Source of the DNA: Sunxiuqinia sp.
Lineage (GTDB): Bacteria; Bacteroidota; Bacteroidia; Bacteroidales; Prolixibacteraceae
Direction of reading: 5' to 3'
Assembly: GCA_003246935.1 (NCBI GenBank)
Contig: QKCF01000262.1
Coordinates: 1-36,447 of the forward strand
Length of the DNA stretch: 36,447 nt
Shown here: piece after piece, positions 18,378 through 27,714 of the stretch
How positions within the stretch are numbered: position 1 is the first letter of the stretch
How the letters are laid out: each line of letters begins with the position of its first letter
Translations under genes and position numbers: made by a program
Notes under the pieces: model-generated
Databases searched by the model: none
What the model saw: only the letters and a program-made list of their open reading frames with translations
What the model was told of the DNA's origin: nothing

Positions 18378-19187
18378 ATGATTAAATCCTTTCGTGTTCC
18401 TGAAAATAAGGACAAACATACGGCATATCATGATACTCTGAAAAAGATTGAAGAAGGTAAAAGACGACGGACTGGGCACGAAGCTCTATTACTAAGTCCT
18501 GTTTATCGAATCGCAATTTCAACCGCTGCTTCTCTCATCCTGATTTTCCTTCTTCATCTTTTTCTTTTTAGTTCAACCACCTTACAAACAGGGAACCAAG
18601 CTACGTCATTTCGCTTACCCGATCATTCTCGGGTAATTTTAACTTCCAATAGTGCTATTAATTATTCGACATATTTCTGGAATAGAAAATTACGATTAGA
18701 GGGCGAAGCATACTTCGAGGTAAACAAGGGGAAAAAGTTTATTGTAAAAACAGACGAAGGTAGTGTTAGCGTTCTGGGAACACGTTTTCTGGTGACAGAA
18801 AAGGAAAATCAATTGACAGTGAATTGTTTTGAAGGTAAAGTTTCATTTGAAAACAAAAATGTGCACGAAATTATTCCGGCTGGAACGAGTGCATATTTTG
18901 AAAACAATGCTCTGGCTAGTAAAACGGAAACAACGTTGCTGTATCCAAGTGCAGCAATATTCAACCAGCAGTACTCTGCTGAAGAAGTTCAAAACGTTTT
19001 AGTAGCTCTCGAGAATTTCTTTCAGGTAACTATTCATTTTCAAACCATTAATCAACATTTTTTTAGTGGGCATTTGGAAACTGCCAATTTAGAAACGGCC
19101 TTAAAAATAATCAGTCGTTCTCTGAATCTCGATTACTCCTTCCAATCTGACGAAGTAATTTATTTAACTGAAAAAAGAGAAGTATGA
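18378..19187 (+). CDS. Second FecR-family regulator
   Basis: FRLPDHSRVILTSNSAINYSTYF...LEGEAYFEVNKGKKFIVKTDEGSVSVLGTRFLV; TM segment; ATG at 18378 preferred. Confidence 0.88.
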   Translation: MIKSFRVPENKDKHTAYHDTLKKIEEGKRRRTGHEALLLSPVYRIAISTAASLILIFLLHLFLFSSTTLQTGNQATSFRLPDHSRVILTSNSAINYSTYFWNRKLRLEGEAYFEVNKGKKFIVKTDEGSVSVLGTRFLVTEKENQLTVNCFEGKVSFENKNVHEIIPAGTSAYFENNALASKTETTLLYPSAAIFNQQYSAEEVQNVLVALENFFQVTIHFQTINQHFFSGHLETANLETALKIISRSLNLDYSFQSDEVIYLTEKREV

Positions 19188-20368
19188 AAAGAAAGATGAA
19201 AACAGCCTTTTTTATTTTATCGGCGTTGGTAGTCACCCTTTTTTCATCGTGTTCCCAATTGGATAACGATGGAGTGGTAAACAATGAAACCCAAAGCGGT
19301 CTCAAAATTCTGTTAACGGATGCACCGTTCCCTTATGGATCAGTAGCTGAAGCTAACATCGTAATTGATGGTGTATCAATCAGAAAGGAGGATGATGCGT
19401 CAACTGACGATGATGAATCCGGATGGATCGAATTAACACCTGCGATCACTGATCCAATTAATTTACTTGACCTTCAAAACGGGAACGTAGCAACATTAGT
19501 CGAAGATACAGTAATTGAAAACGGAACATACAGTGAGATTCGACTTCACATTGCGAGCGCAGAGATCGTGTATACCAGCGAAGCTGGTGGTGGAACTGAA
19601 CCTATGAAAATCCCGAGCGGTACAAGTAGTGGATTGAAGATAAAAATTGATGGCAACCTCGATGTTCATGGAATGAACCCTACTGCTTTAATCCTGGATT
19701 TTGATGTTAGTAGATCATTCCTTGTACAAGGAAATCCGGATAATACTGGAAGATACGAAGGGTTCAAATTTAAACCTGTTATTCGCGCTACGGCCGAAGA
19801 CATTAGCGGATGGGTATTTGGTAATGTAACATTCGATGATTATGACAATGCAAACATTCCAGATGTCGAAAGCCTTGTTGTGGCAGTTTTGGATGAAAAT
19901 GGCGATACAATATCGTCCGCAAAACCGGATATGACTGGCTACTATGCTGTAATAGGTCTGCTTCCTGGCAATTATGTAGTTGCATGTTCAGCTGAAGGAT
20001 ACGACGACGTTCAATTAGATGCTATTGTGAATGCTCAAGAGGGGACACAAGTCGACATCGAATTAACAGAGACTTTAGCAACAGTTACAGGAAAGGTTGT
20101 TATTTCAGATGGTACAACACCGTTAGACGGTGTCAGCGTAAATATATCAGGCGCAACAACAGCGTTTACAGCAACAACCGGAGAAGATGGAACGTTTGAA
20201 ATTGGTAGCATCCCTCCGGACAGTTATACCGTAACACTTGCAAAGGATGGCTACGATGGCCAGACTCTTCCGTCCTTTGATTTGATACTTGGAGAAGTTA
20301 AGGATTTGGGAGTTATTACCATGTCTGCGACTGCTGCATCTACAACTACTGCGACAGGTGCAAATTAA
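19184..20368 (+). CDS. DUF4382 domain-containing lipoprotein with carboxypeptidase-regulatory-like repeats
   Basis: Lipobox TLFSSCSQ; GLKILLTDAPFPYGSVAEANIVIDGVSI; later VTGKVVISDGTTPLDGVSVNISGATTAFTATTGEDGTFEIGSIPPDSYTVTL. Confidence 0.87.
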   Translation: MKRKMKTAFFILSALVVTLFSSCSQLDNDGVVNNETQSGLKILLTDAPFPYGSVAEANIVIDGVSIRKEDDASTDDDESGWIELTPAITDPINLLDLQNGNVATLVEDTVIENGTYSEIRLHIASAEIVYTSEAGGGTEPMKIPSGTSSGLKIKIDGNLDVHGMNPTALILDFDVSRSFLVQGNPDNTGRYEGFKFKPVIRATAEDISGWVFGNVTFDDYDNANIPDVESLVVAVLDENGDTISSAKPDMTGYYAVIGLLPGNYVVACSAEGYDDVQLDAIVNAQEGTQVDIELTETLATVTGKVVISDGTTPLDGVSVNISGATTAFTATTGEDGTFEIGSIPPDSYTVTLAKDGYDGQTLPSFDLILGEVKDLGVITMSATAASTTTATGAN

Positions 20369-20418
20369 ATAGAATTACCGTATTTACATACGTGTAAATA
20401 TATCTCTAAAAGCAAAAT

Positions 20419-20446
20419 GAAAGGCATCCCTTCGGGGATGCCTTTC
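20419..20446. terminator. Bidirectional rho-independent terminator
   Basis: GAAAGGCATCCC-TTCG-GGGATGCCTTTC: perfect 12-bp stem with UUCG loop between convergent genes. Confidence 0.9.
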
Positions 20447-20469
20447 TCATATCTGCTAAATAATCTTTT

Positions 20470-21102
20470 CTAGAAAGTATATTCAATCCCAAGACGGGTT
20501 GAGAAACGAGCCATATTGTTGTCGTTCTTGTCATACAATTTTTTGAAATACAACGTGTATTCAGGAGACAACGTTACGCCCCACTTGCTATTGATATTGT
20601 ATTTCAGAATTGCACTTCCAACGAAGCCTGTCATATTCTCAGCATATTTGGAAGACACGTAACCTGCGTCCGAAACAGAACCGTCAGTCAACTCTGTTTC
20701 CTGATTTGAGTCAGAGATATACTCAAGCTTCAAACCCGGAGATACAAACAGTTCTAACTTATTTTTATTCCAAACCCGAAAATCCAAATGAGGATTAATA
20801 TTAAAATAGTTCAGATCCATTGTCGTTTTCAACAATTCTGCACCCGTGTACTCCTGACCATAACTGTACTTACCGAATCTAGACTCAACCCGGAACCGTA
20901 CAGCATCAGAAAATTTATAGCCTAAATCAGCTCCCCAGCTGAACTCAGCCCCATCCTGATCAAAAAAGTTGTAATTGTTATAGCTGTAATACTTATTGGT
21001 TGTGTGGTCCCAGCCAGCATTCAAGTTGATAAAAAAACGAGATTTAGCGAATCCACAAAACGGTATTGCAAAAATTGCAACCAGAATAAATAACTTCTTC
21101 AT
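20470..21102 (-). CDS. Outer membrane beta-barrel protein
   Basis: Signal peptide MKKLFILVAIFAIPFCGFA, alternating amphipathic strands, C-terminal ...RLGIEYTF. Confidence 0.8.
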   Translation of the reverse strand: MKKLFILVAIFAIPFCGFAKSRFFINLNAGWDHTTNKYYSYNNYNFFDQDGAEFSWGADLGYKFSDAVRFRVESRFGKYSYGQEYTGAELLKTTMDLNYFNINPHLDFRVWNKNKLELFVSPGLKLEYISDSNQETELTDGSVSDAGYVSSKYAENMTGFVGSAILKYNINSKWGVTLSPEYTLYFKKLYDKNDNNMARFSTRLGIEYTF

Positions 21103-21422
21103 GCGTACTTTTAGTTTATTTGTTTCTTAGTTAGTTCCCCAAAGCTCATCACAACAGTATATGAGCAATAGGCATTATCACTTTTTATTAGAGAGGAACC
21201 GTCCTTCCAATACATAAAGCCTGGAAGAGAACGATTTGAGCAAACAATAATTATTCCATTAATCCCTCCGAAAAAGGCCTTACCCTACTTTCAGAATTGG
21301 CAATTTCCGAATTTCATTCTAATTTTGTCGCTCAATTTACTGAGAAGCAAAGATAAAGCCGGACAACGTTATTTCGGCATTTTTATTCTCAAAATTGCAC
21401 ACTGATATTTGAAAGATAAAAG

Positions 21423-22601
21423 ATGAAAAGGGTAGTTATTGGGTTATCGGGTGGAGTTGATTCCAGTGTTGCAGCTTATCTGCTGAAACAACAAGGGTAT
21501 GAAGTGATTGCATTGTTCATGATTAACTGGCACGACCGTACCGGAACATTAACAGGCCAATGTACTTGGGAAGATGATGCATTAATCGCAGAAATGGTTG
21601 CCAAGAAACTGGATATGCCATTCCACATTGTTGACCTAAGCGAGCACTACAAAAAGCGCGTGGTCGACTACATGTTTGATGAGTACAGCAAAGGTCGAAC
21701 GCCAAATCCCGATGTACTTTGTAACCGCGAAATCAAATTCGACATCTTCATGGACGAGTGCCTGAAGCATGGGGCAGATTACGTTGCGACCGGCCATTAC
21801 TGCCAGAAAACTGAATTTGAGAAAGACGGACAAATGATCTACCAGCTTCGTGCCGGAGCCGACAACAACAAAGATCAAAGTTATTTTCTTTGTCAGCTAA
21901 ATCAGGAACAACTGAGCAAGGCCTTATTCCCGATCGGCCATTTGGACAAACCCGAAGTAAGAAAAATAGCTGCCGAGCAACAATTGCCGACTGCTACCCG
22001 CAAAGATTCTCAGGGTATTTGCTTCGTGGGGAAAGTTGACCTGCCAACCTTTCTTCAGCAACAATTGGAAGCTAAAACAGGTAACGTAATTGAAATTCCT
22101 ACTGAATTCATGGCCAAGAAAAAGCAGGTTGAAAAAACGCAGGAAAACTTTAAAAAACTATGCTTTGCCTATCCTTACAAACCATGGAACGGGAAAGTTA
22201 TTGGCGAACACAGAGGAGCCCATTACTACACTGTTGGTCAACGCAAAGGACTCAACATTGGGGGGCACGAGGAGCCACTGTTTGTTACCGGAACCGATGT
22301 AAAACGAAACATCATTTATGTAGGTGAAGGAACCGAGCACCCGGGGCTTTACCGCGCAGGGCTGTTTATTAGCAAAGAAGAAATCCATTGGATCAGAACC
22401 GATATTGCAATGGAAGTTGGAGAAATTCGGGACTATGATGTTCGGATCCGCTATCGCCAGCCGCTTGAAAAAGCAACGCTTTACCGCAAAGAAGAAGGGA
22501 TCTACATACTGTTCGATCAAGAGCAAAGAGGTATTACTTCCGGGCAATTTGCAGCCTGGTACGAAGGAAACGAATTGATCGGCTCCGGCGTAATCGTTTA
22601 A
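21423..22601 (+). CDS. mnmA: tRNA-specific 2-thiouridylase MnmA
   Basis: GLSGGVDSSVAAYLLKQQGYEVIALFM, GRTPNPDVLCNREIKFD, ATGHYC, KDQSYFLCQL, DSQGICFVGKVD. Confidence 0.97.
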   Translation: MKRVVIGLSGGVDSSVAAYLLKQQGYEVIALFMINWHDRTGTLTGQCTWEDDALIAEMVAKKLDMPFHIVDLSEHYKKRVVDYMFDEYSKGRTPNPDVLCNREIKFDIFMDECLKHGADYVATGHYCQKTEFEKDGQMIYQLRAGADNNKDQSYFLCQLNQEQLSKALFPIGHLDKPEVRKIAAEQQLPTATRKDSQGICFVGKVDLPTFLQQQLEAKTGNVIEIPTEFMAKKKQVEKTQENFKKLCFAYPYKPWNGKVIGEHRGAHYYTVGQRKGLNIGGHEEPLFVTGTDVKRNIIYVGEGTEHPGLYRAGLFISKEEIHWIRTDIAMEVGEIRDYDVRIRYRQPLEKATLYRKEEGIYILFDQEQRGITSGQFAAWYEGNELIGSGVIV

Positions 22602-22800
22602 AATCACTTGGCTTATCGTTAAAAAATAGACTCTACAAAAGCTAAATTGCTCTTCACTAAAGTAACAAGGTGATCTAAAAATTCATTTCGGCAACAGGAC
22701 GTTTTCCGAGGAATGCTAATTTCACTTAAAAACATATCGGTTACGTTTAGTATAGAGCAAGTACATAACGCCTGAAACTATTCCTTTCAAGGAAAAATTA

Positions 22801-22808
22801 TAACTTTG
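22801..22808 (+). promoter_or_regulatory. Candidate -7 element for yicC-gmk-nadD
   Basis: TAACTTTG matches TAnnTTTG, 22 bp upstream of the yicC ATG; no clear -33 element seen. Confidence 0.4.
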
Positions 22809-22829
22809 GCGACAACTAAAAAGAAGCAC

Positions 22830-23705
22830 ATGATCAAATCGATGACCGGCTATGGAAAAGCCGAATTTGAAACAGGTAACAAAAAGATTACCATTGAGCT
22901 TAAATCGCTAAACAGCAAACAGCTGGACATGAATTCTCGTCTCCCAATGCTTTACCGTGAAAAAGATTTGGTCATTCGTAAAGCAATTTCGGAGAAGTTA
23001 ATCCGAGGTAAAGTCGATTTTTCGTTATACATCGAAAACTTGGGAACTGAAAGCAACTCTGCAATCAACGGAAATATCGTTACAGCCTATTTCAAGCAAC
23101 TGAGCGAAATTCAACAAAAGCTGGGATTGCCTGTAACCGAGCAAATTATGCAAAACGTGATGCGCCTGCCGGATACGGTGAAGACAGTTTATGAAGAACT
23201 GGATGAAAACGAGTGGGTGGAAATCATGAAAAAAATCCAGTCGGTTATTGAGATGCTGGATGGTTTCCGTGTACAGGAAGGTCAAGCACTGGAACGTGAC
23301 ATTCGCTCAAACATTACCGACATCCAGAATTTGCTAAGCCAAATTGAACCATTCGAGAAACAGCGCATCGAAAATGTCAAATCGAGAATTCAGGATAGCC
23401 TGAACGAAATTGCATTGAATGGCAATATGGATAAAAACCGTTTCGAGCAGGAAATGATTTACTACCTCGAAAAATTGGATATCAACGAAGAAAAAGTACG
23501 GTTAACGAATCATTGCAACTATTTCCTCGAAACGCTGGAAGCAACCGCCGATGTTGGTAAAAAGCTGGGGTTCATTGCGCAGGAAATCGGACGCGAAATA
23601 AATACGATCGGTAGCAAAGCCAACGAAAGTAACATTCAACGCATTGTTGTTCAAATGAAAGATGCTTTGGAACGCATCAAAGAGCAGCTATTAAACGTAC
23701 TCTAA
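22830..23705 (+). CDS. YicC family protein (endoribonuclease/stress-induced)
   Basis: MIKSMTGYGKAEFE...LKSLNSKQLDMNSRLP...GFIAQEIGREINTIGSKANESNIQRIVVQMKDALERIKEQLLNV; ATG at 22830. Confidence 0.95.
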   Translation: MIKSMTGYGKAEFETGNKKITIELKSLNSKQLDMNSRLPMLYREKDLVIRKAISEKLIRGKVDFSLYIENLGTESNSAINGNIVTAYFKQLSEIQQKLGLPVTEQIMQNVMRLPDTVKTVYEELDENEWVEIMKKIQSVIEMLDGFRVQEGQALERDIRSNITDIQNLLSQIEPFEKQRIENVKSRIQDSLNEIALNGNMDKNRFEQEMIYYLEKLDINEEKVRLTNHCNYFLETLEATADVGKKLGFIAQEIGREINTIGSKANESNIQRIVVQMKDALERIKEQLLNVL

Positions 23706-23780
23706 CGAAGCAAAAAGTAAGTCCGTCCGGGAGCCTCTTGGAATCTTTGGATTTCTTATTTTAAATTTTTGACTTTAACC

Positions 23781-24353
23781 ATGGAAAAAGGTAAACTCAT
23801 TATATTTTCTGCCCCTTCAGGAGCCGGTAAAACAACGATTGTCAAGCATTTGTTAAAACAAGACTTCGGCCTGGAATTCTCTATTTCGGCAACCAGCCGG
23901 GCTCCACGGCATACCGAAACCAATGGGGTTGACTATTATTTTCTTTCTCCGGATGAGTTTCAACAAAAAGTTGCCGCAGACGAATTTCTGGAATGGGAAG
24001 AAGTATACAAAGGCACTTGCTATGGCACATTAAAGTCGGAGGTAGAAAGAATTCGGAACAAAGGCAACCACGTGATTTTTGACGTGGATGTTGTCGGAGG
24101 GCTCAATATCAAAAAATATTATGGAGATGAAGCCTTGGCTATATTTGTTAAACCGCCTTCAATTGAAGAATTGAGAAACAGGCTGGTTGGTCGTTCAACG
24201 GATTCGGATGAGGTTATTGAAAAACGAGTTGCCAAAGCTGAATATGAACTGACATTCGCTCCAAAATTTGACGTAATTTTAGTTAGTCAAGAGCTTCATG
24301 TAACCCTTTCCAATGCAGAAAAACTGGTAACCGACTTTACCAATCATAAATAA
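23781..24353 (+). CDS. gmk: Guanylate kinase
   Basis: GKLIIFSAPSGAGKTTIVKHLL, FSISATSRAPRHTETNGVDYYFLSPDEF; ATG at 23781. Confidence 0.97.
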   Translation: MEKGKLIIFSAPSGAGKTTIVKHLLKQDFGLEFSISATSRAPRHTETNGVDYYFLSPDEFQQKVAADEFLEWEEVYKGTCYGTLKSEVERIRNKGNHVIFDVDVVGGLNIKKYYGDEALAIFVKPPSIEELRNRLVGRSTDSDEVIEKRVAKAEYELTFAPKFDVILVSQELHVTLSNAEKLVTDFTNHK

Positions 24354-24358
24354 GACGG

Positions 24359-24931
24359 ATGAAGGTAGGTCTCTATTTCGGAACGTTCAATCCTATTCAT
24401 ATCGGGCATATGGCTATTGCAAACTATATGCTCGAATATGCCGGATTAGAGAAACTATGGTTTGTGGTTAGTCCGCAAAACCCCTTCAAAAACAAAAAAC
24501 ATTTACTTCAGGACTACCATCGTCTCCAGCTCGTAAGACAAGCCATAGAGGATGACTTTCGGTTTTCGGCCAGCTCCATTGAGTTTGACTTACCCAAACC
24601 TTCATATACGATTGATACTTTAACCTACCTGCACGAGAAATATCCACAGCATGAGTTTTGGTTAATCGTAGGTTCAGACAATCTCGATTCGTTTCATAAA
24701 TGGAAGAATTACGAGGATTTGGTGGCCAATTATAATATTTTGGTTTATCCTAGGCCGGGTTTTAAAGGCAGCGAGTGGCTGGAGCATCCGCACGTGAATT
24801 TAGTTGAAGCTCCTCTAATGGAAATTTCAGCCTCATTTATCCGGGAGGCCATCAAGGAAGGGAGAGATATTCGGCATTTTCTCCCCTGTAAAACATGGCA
24901 ATACCTGAGCGAAATGAATTTTTATAAATAA
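24359..24931 (+). CDS. nadD: Nicotinate-nucleotide adenylyltransferase
   Basis: LYFGTFNPIHIGHMAIANYML, FWLIVGSDNLDSFHKWKNYEDL, ISASFIREAIKEGRDIRHFLP. Confidence 0.96.
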   Translation: MKVGLYFGTFNPIHIGHMAIANYMLEYAGLEKLWFVVSPQNPFKNKKHLLQDYHRLQLVRQAIEDDFRFSASSIEFDLPKPSYTIDTLTYLHEKYPQHEFWLIVGSDNLDSFHKWKNYEDLVANYNILVYPRPGFKGSEWLEHPHVNLVEAPLMEISASFIREAIKEGRDIRHFLPCKTWQYLSEMNFYK

Positions 24932-24969
24932 CATCCCGGTCAGGTATCGTTTCAAATTTCAACTGAAAA

Positions 24970-25575
24970 CTATTCGCTTTTAGCAACTCCAATCACACCG
25001 ATTGCAACGCGTTTTCCGGCTGCTCCGGTTGGCTGCGAAACCAAATCATCCTCATCTGCATGCACAATAATTCCACGCCCCAAAATTGATTCAACGCCAC
25101 TGAAAGTCATTCCGGGGTACGTAACCTCATAAATTGCTACGCCTGCTTCGTTGGCTTCCAAGTTACCTAGATCGCCCACATGACGCATTTCCCCATGTGG
25201 AGCACCGTGATCGTGACCGGTTGGGTTAAAGTGCCCTCCTGCCGATGTACCATCGGGAGCAGTTACATCGCCATACTGGTGGATATGAAATCCGTGTTTG
25301 CCCGGTGTTAATCCGCTCACCTCTGCTTTCACAACCATTCCTGCATCCGTTTTCGTAAAAGTAATTGTGCCAGTAACTTCATTCCCTGCAGTGGGTTGAA
25401 GCACACAAATAGCCTTAGTAACACCATTATCAGGTGCAGACTGCACATTGTCGGTGATTACCATACCGTGATCGTGTTCGGCTTCTGTTTTTGTCCCCGA
25501 ATTACAGGCTTGTACTGCAAAAACAACGACCGCAGATAAAAAAGTCAATCTCAAAAATTTTCTGGTTTTCATCAT
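24970..25575 (-). CDS. sodC: Cu/Zn superoxide dismutase (lipoprotein)
   Basis: Lipobox VFAVQACNSG; GKHGFHIHQYGDVTAPDGTSAGGHFNPTGHDHGAPHGEMRHVGDLGNL, IVHADEDDL. Confidence 0.95.
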   Translation of the reverse strand: MMKTRKFLRLTFLSAVVVFAVQACNSGTKTEAEHDHGMVITDNVQSAPDNGVTKAICVLQPTAGNEVTGTITFTKTDAGMVVKAEVSGLTPGKHGFHIHQYGDVTAPDGTSAGGHFNPTGHDHGAPHGEMRHVGDLGNLEANEAGVAIYEVTYPGMTFSGVESILGRGIIVHADEDDLVSQPTGAAGKRVAIGVIGVAKSE

Positions 25576-25808
25576 CGTACATATTTTGTTTTACTTTTCT
25601 TATAAACTCATAACTACGCAGATTGTTTTTAGATATGCAAGTCTTTTAATAAGCAAATAATTTCAACGCAGCAGCAAGTTCACACTGACGAGCAAAACCC
25701 AAGAACCAAAGTCGATACAACTTGTTTTATAGCATGTGATAAAAGCATTACAAATATTCGAGTCCTGACTCAATAAATATAGATATTTGTATATTTGAAT
25801 TCAGAATA

Positions 25809-25920
25809 CTCCGAGTTTAATCAGCTAAGTGCAACGCATAAGCTTTTTAAACCGATGGGTTAAAGCGGAAACGATTTAGCCTCCCGATTTCGTCAGAGGG
25901 CGAATGACTTTGGAAAGGAG
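25809..25920 (+). ncRNA. Structured leader of the molybdenum cofactor operon, candidate Moco-type riboswitch aptamer
   Basis: Closing CTCC(25809-25812)/GGAG(25917-25920); helix GCTAAGT(25824-25830)/ATTTAGC(25874-25880); hairpin GCTTT-TTA-AACC-GATG-GGTT-AAAGC (25842-25866); GAAA tetraloop candidate CGGAAACG; followed by a terminator hairpin and the Moco genes. Confidence 0.55.
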
Positions 25921-25963
25921 AAGAAAATGGCTCATATTTGATTAGTATAAATTGCCAGAAATT

Positions 25964-25993
25964 CCCCTTTTCATAAACAGAGAAGGGGTTTTT
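25964..25993 (+). terminator. Leader terminator hairpin just upstream of the mobB-like gene
   Basis: CCCCTTTTC-ATAAACA-GAGAAGGGG then TTTTTC, ending about 12 nt before the ATG at 26006. Confidence 0.75.
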
Positions 25994-26005
25994 CATTTTT
26001 AGATT

Positions 26006-26539
26006 ATGAAACAAAAATGGGCAAACATACTATTAATTGCAGGTTCTGGGCAAAACTCCGGGAAAACAACATTCATCTGCCAGTTGCTTGAGCAGCTGAG
26101 GCGTTTTGCGCCAATTGCCGTTAAAGTATCACATCACTTCTACGATCCAACTCCCGGTTTAAAATTGATAGCGGAAGAAGACGGCTTTCAACTTTTCGAG
26201 GAGACCAACAGAACAACGAACAAAGACAGTTCGCTTTATCTCCAACATGGAGCACTGCGGTCTTTTTACATTCAATGCAAGGATGAGAAATTACAAAGGG
26301 CATTTATATCGCTTCTTCCCTACCTGGAAGCCGATCAACCAGTTTTGATCGAATCAGCAGCTTTGCACCACATCATCGACGCCGGTCTTTTTGTACTCGT
26401 CGTCAACGAAAGTTTGAAGCCCAAACCGGCGACTGAAATTAACCGAAAAATTGCCGATGTAATTGTCGTCTCTGACGGACGGCAATTTACGCCAGCGCCG
26501 GATCAATTAATTTTTGATACAACATGGAGAAAAGAATAG
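26006..26539 (+). CDS. MobB-like P-loop GTP-binding protein (molybdopterin-guanine dinucleotide biosynthesis-related)
   Basis: LLIAGSGQNSGKTTFICQLLEQLRRFAPIAVKVSHH; first gene of a Moco cluster. Confidence 0.75.
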   Translation: MKQKWANILLIAGSGQNSGKTTFICQLLEQLRRFAPIAVKVSHHFYDPTPGLKLIAEEDGFQLFEETNRTTNKDSSLYLQHGALRSFYIQCKDEKLQRAFISLLPYLEADQPVLIESAALHHIIDAGLFVLVVNESLKPKPATEINRKIADVIVVSDGRQFTPAPDQLIFDTTWRKE

Positions 26540-27714
26540 GTATAAACTTACAAGAAGCACTGACACTCGCATTTGAATGTGCACATTCCCTGCCAACTGA
26601 AAAAGTTGATTACATCAGCTCTGCCGGGCGAATATTGGCAACCGATGTTTATTCTGATGTCAACATGCCGCCCTTCAATAAATCGGCTATGGATGGTTAT
26701 GCTTGCAGAAAAGAAGATTTAGGCAACTGGCTTGATATGCTGGAAGTAATTCCGGCGGGGCGCTCTCCCCAATATGAAATAGCAGTTGGCAAATGCTCGA
26801 AAATAATGACAGGGGCCGAAGTTCCGGCCGGAGCCGATACGGTATTCATGATTGAACAGAGCGAAACGGATAACTTGGGACGTGTGCGTTTTACAGGCAC
26901 AAAAACGAACAGTAATATTTGTCTTTTAGGTGAAGACGTAAAAACCGGCGATCGGGTTTTAAAAACTGGCACTATGCTTAAAGCACAACACATTGCGATG
27001 TTGGCTTCGGTTGGATGCACACAGCCCGAAGTTTACCACAAACCAAAGGTTGGAATTATCTCAACTGGCTCCGAATTGATTGAACCTGAAGCATTTCCAC
27101 AAGCATCACAGATCCGCAACTCAAACGGTCACCAAATACGCGTGCAGGCGGCACAATGTAGTTGTAATGTGAATTATTACGGCACTGTAATGGATGATCA
27201 AGAAAGTACGCGAAAAATAATTTCCCAATCGGTCGATGAAAACGACGTTACCCTAATCTCCGGCGGTGTTTCGGTAGGCGATTTCGACTACGTTCAGCAA
27301 ATCATTGAACAATTAGGCTTTGCAATCCAGTTCAATCAAATAATTGTAAAACCCGGGAAACACACCACGTTTGCAAGCAACAATAACAAATATATTATCG
27401 GGCTGCCGGGAAACCCGGTTTCGTCGTTTATTCAGTTTGATATTTTTGCAAAACCGTTCTTATACAGACTGATGAACTACACCACGCCAGATTTAAAACT
27501 ACCTTTACCTTTGGCTGCCGACTACCAACGGAAAAAAGCCGACCGCGAAGAGTTTATCCCGGTCAAAATAAACGATCAAAACGAGGTTGAAACGATTCGT
27601 TATCACGGATCAGCACATATACACGCCTACCACGAAGCTTCAGGTTATATGAGTATTCCGGAAGGTATTTCTACAATTAAGAAAGGAGATACGGTATATG
27701 TTAGACCGTTATAA
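26524..27714 (+). CDS. moeA: Molybdopterin molybdenumtransferase MoeA
   Basis: DVNMPPFNKSAMDGYA, IMTGAEVPAGADTVFMIEQ, GIISTGSELIEPE, IVKPGKHTTFA...IGLPGNPVSSFIQFDIFAKPFL. Confidence 0.96.
   Translation: MEKRIGINLQEALTLAFECAHSLPTEKVDYISSAGRILATDVYSDVNMPPFNKSAMDGYACRKEDLGNWLDMLEVIPAGRSPQYEIAVGKCSKIMTGAEVPAGADTVFMIEQSETDNLGRVRFTGTKTNSNICLLGEDVKTGDRVLKTGTMLKAQHIAMLASVGCTQPEVYHKPKVGIISTGSELIEPEAFPQASQIRNSNGHQIRVQAAQCSCNVNYYGTVMDDQESTRKIISQSVDENDVTLISGGVSVGDFDYVQQIIEQLGFAIQFNQIIVKPGKHTTFASNNNKYIIGLPGNPVSSFIQFDIFAKPFLYRLMNYTTPDLKLPLPLAADYQRKKADREEFIPVKINDQNEVETIRYHGSAHIHAYHEASGYMSIPEGISTIKKGDTVYVRPL

Noticed and set aside
25790-25797. Complete promoter for the Moco operon
   Set aside because: TATATTTG fits the -7 consensus but no matching TTTG was found at the expected upstream distance; not called as a feature.
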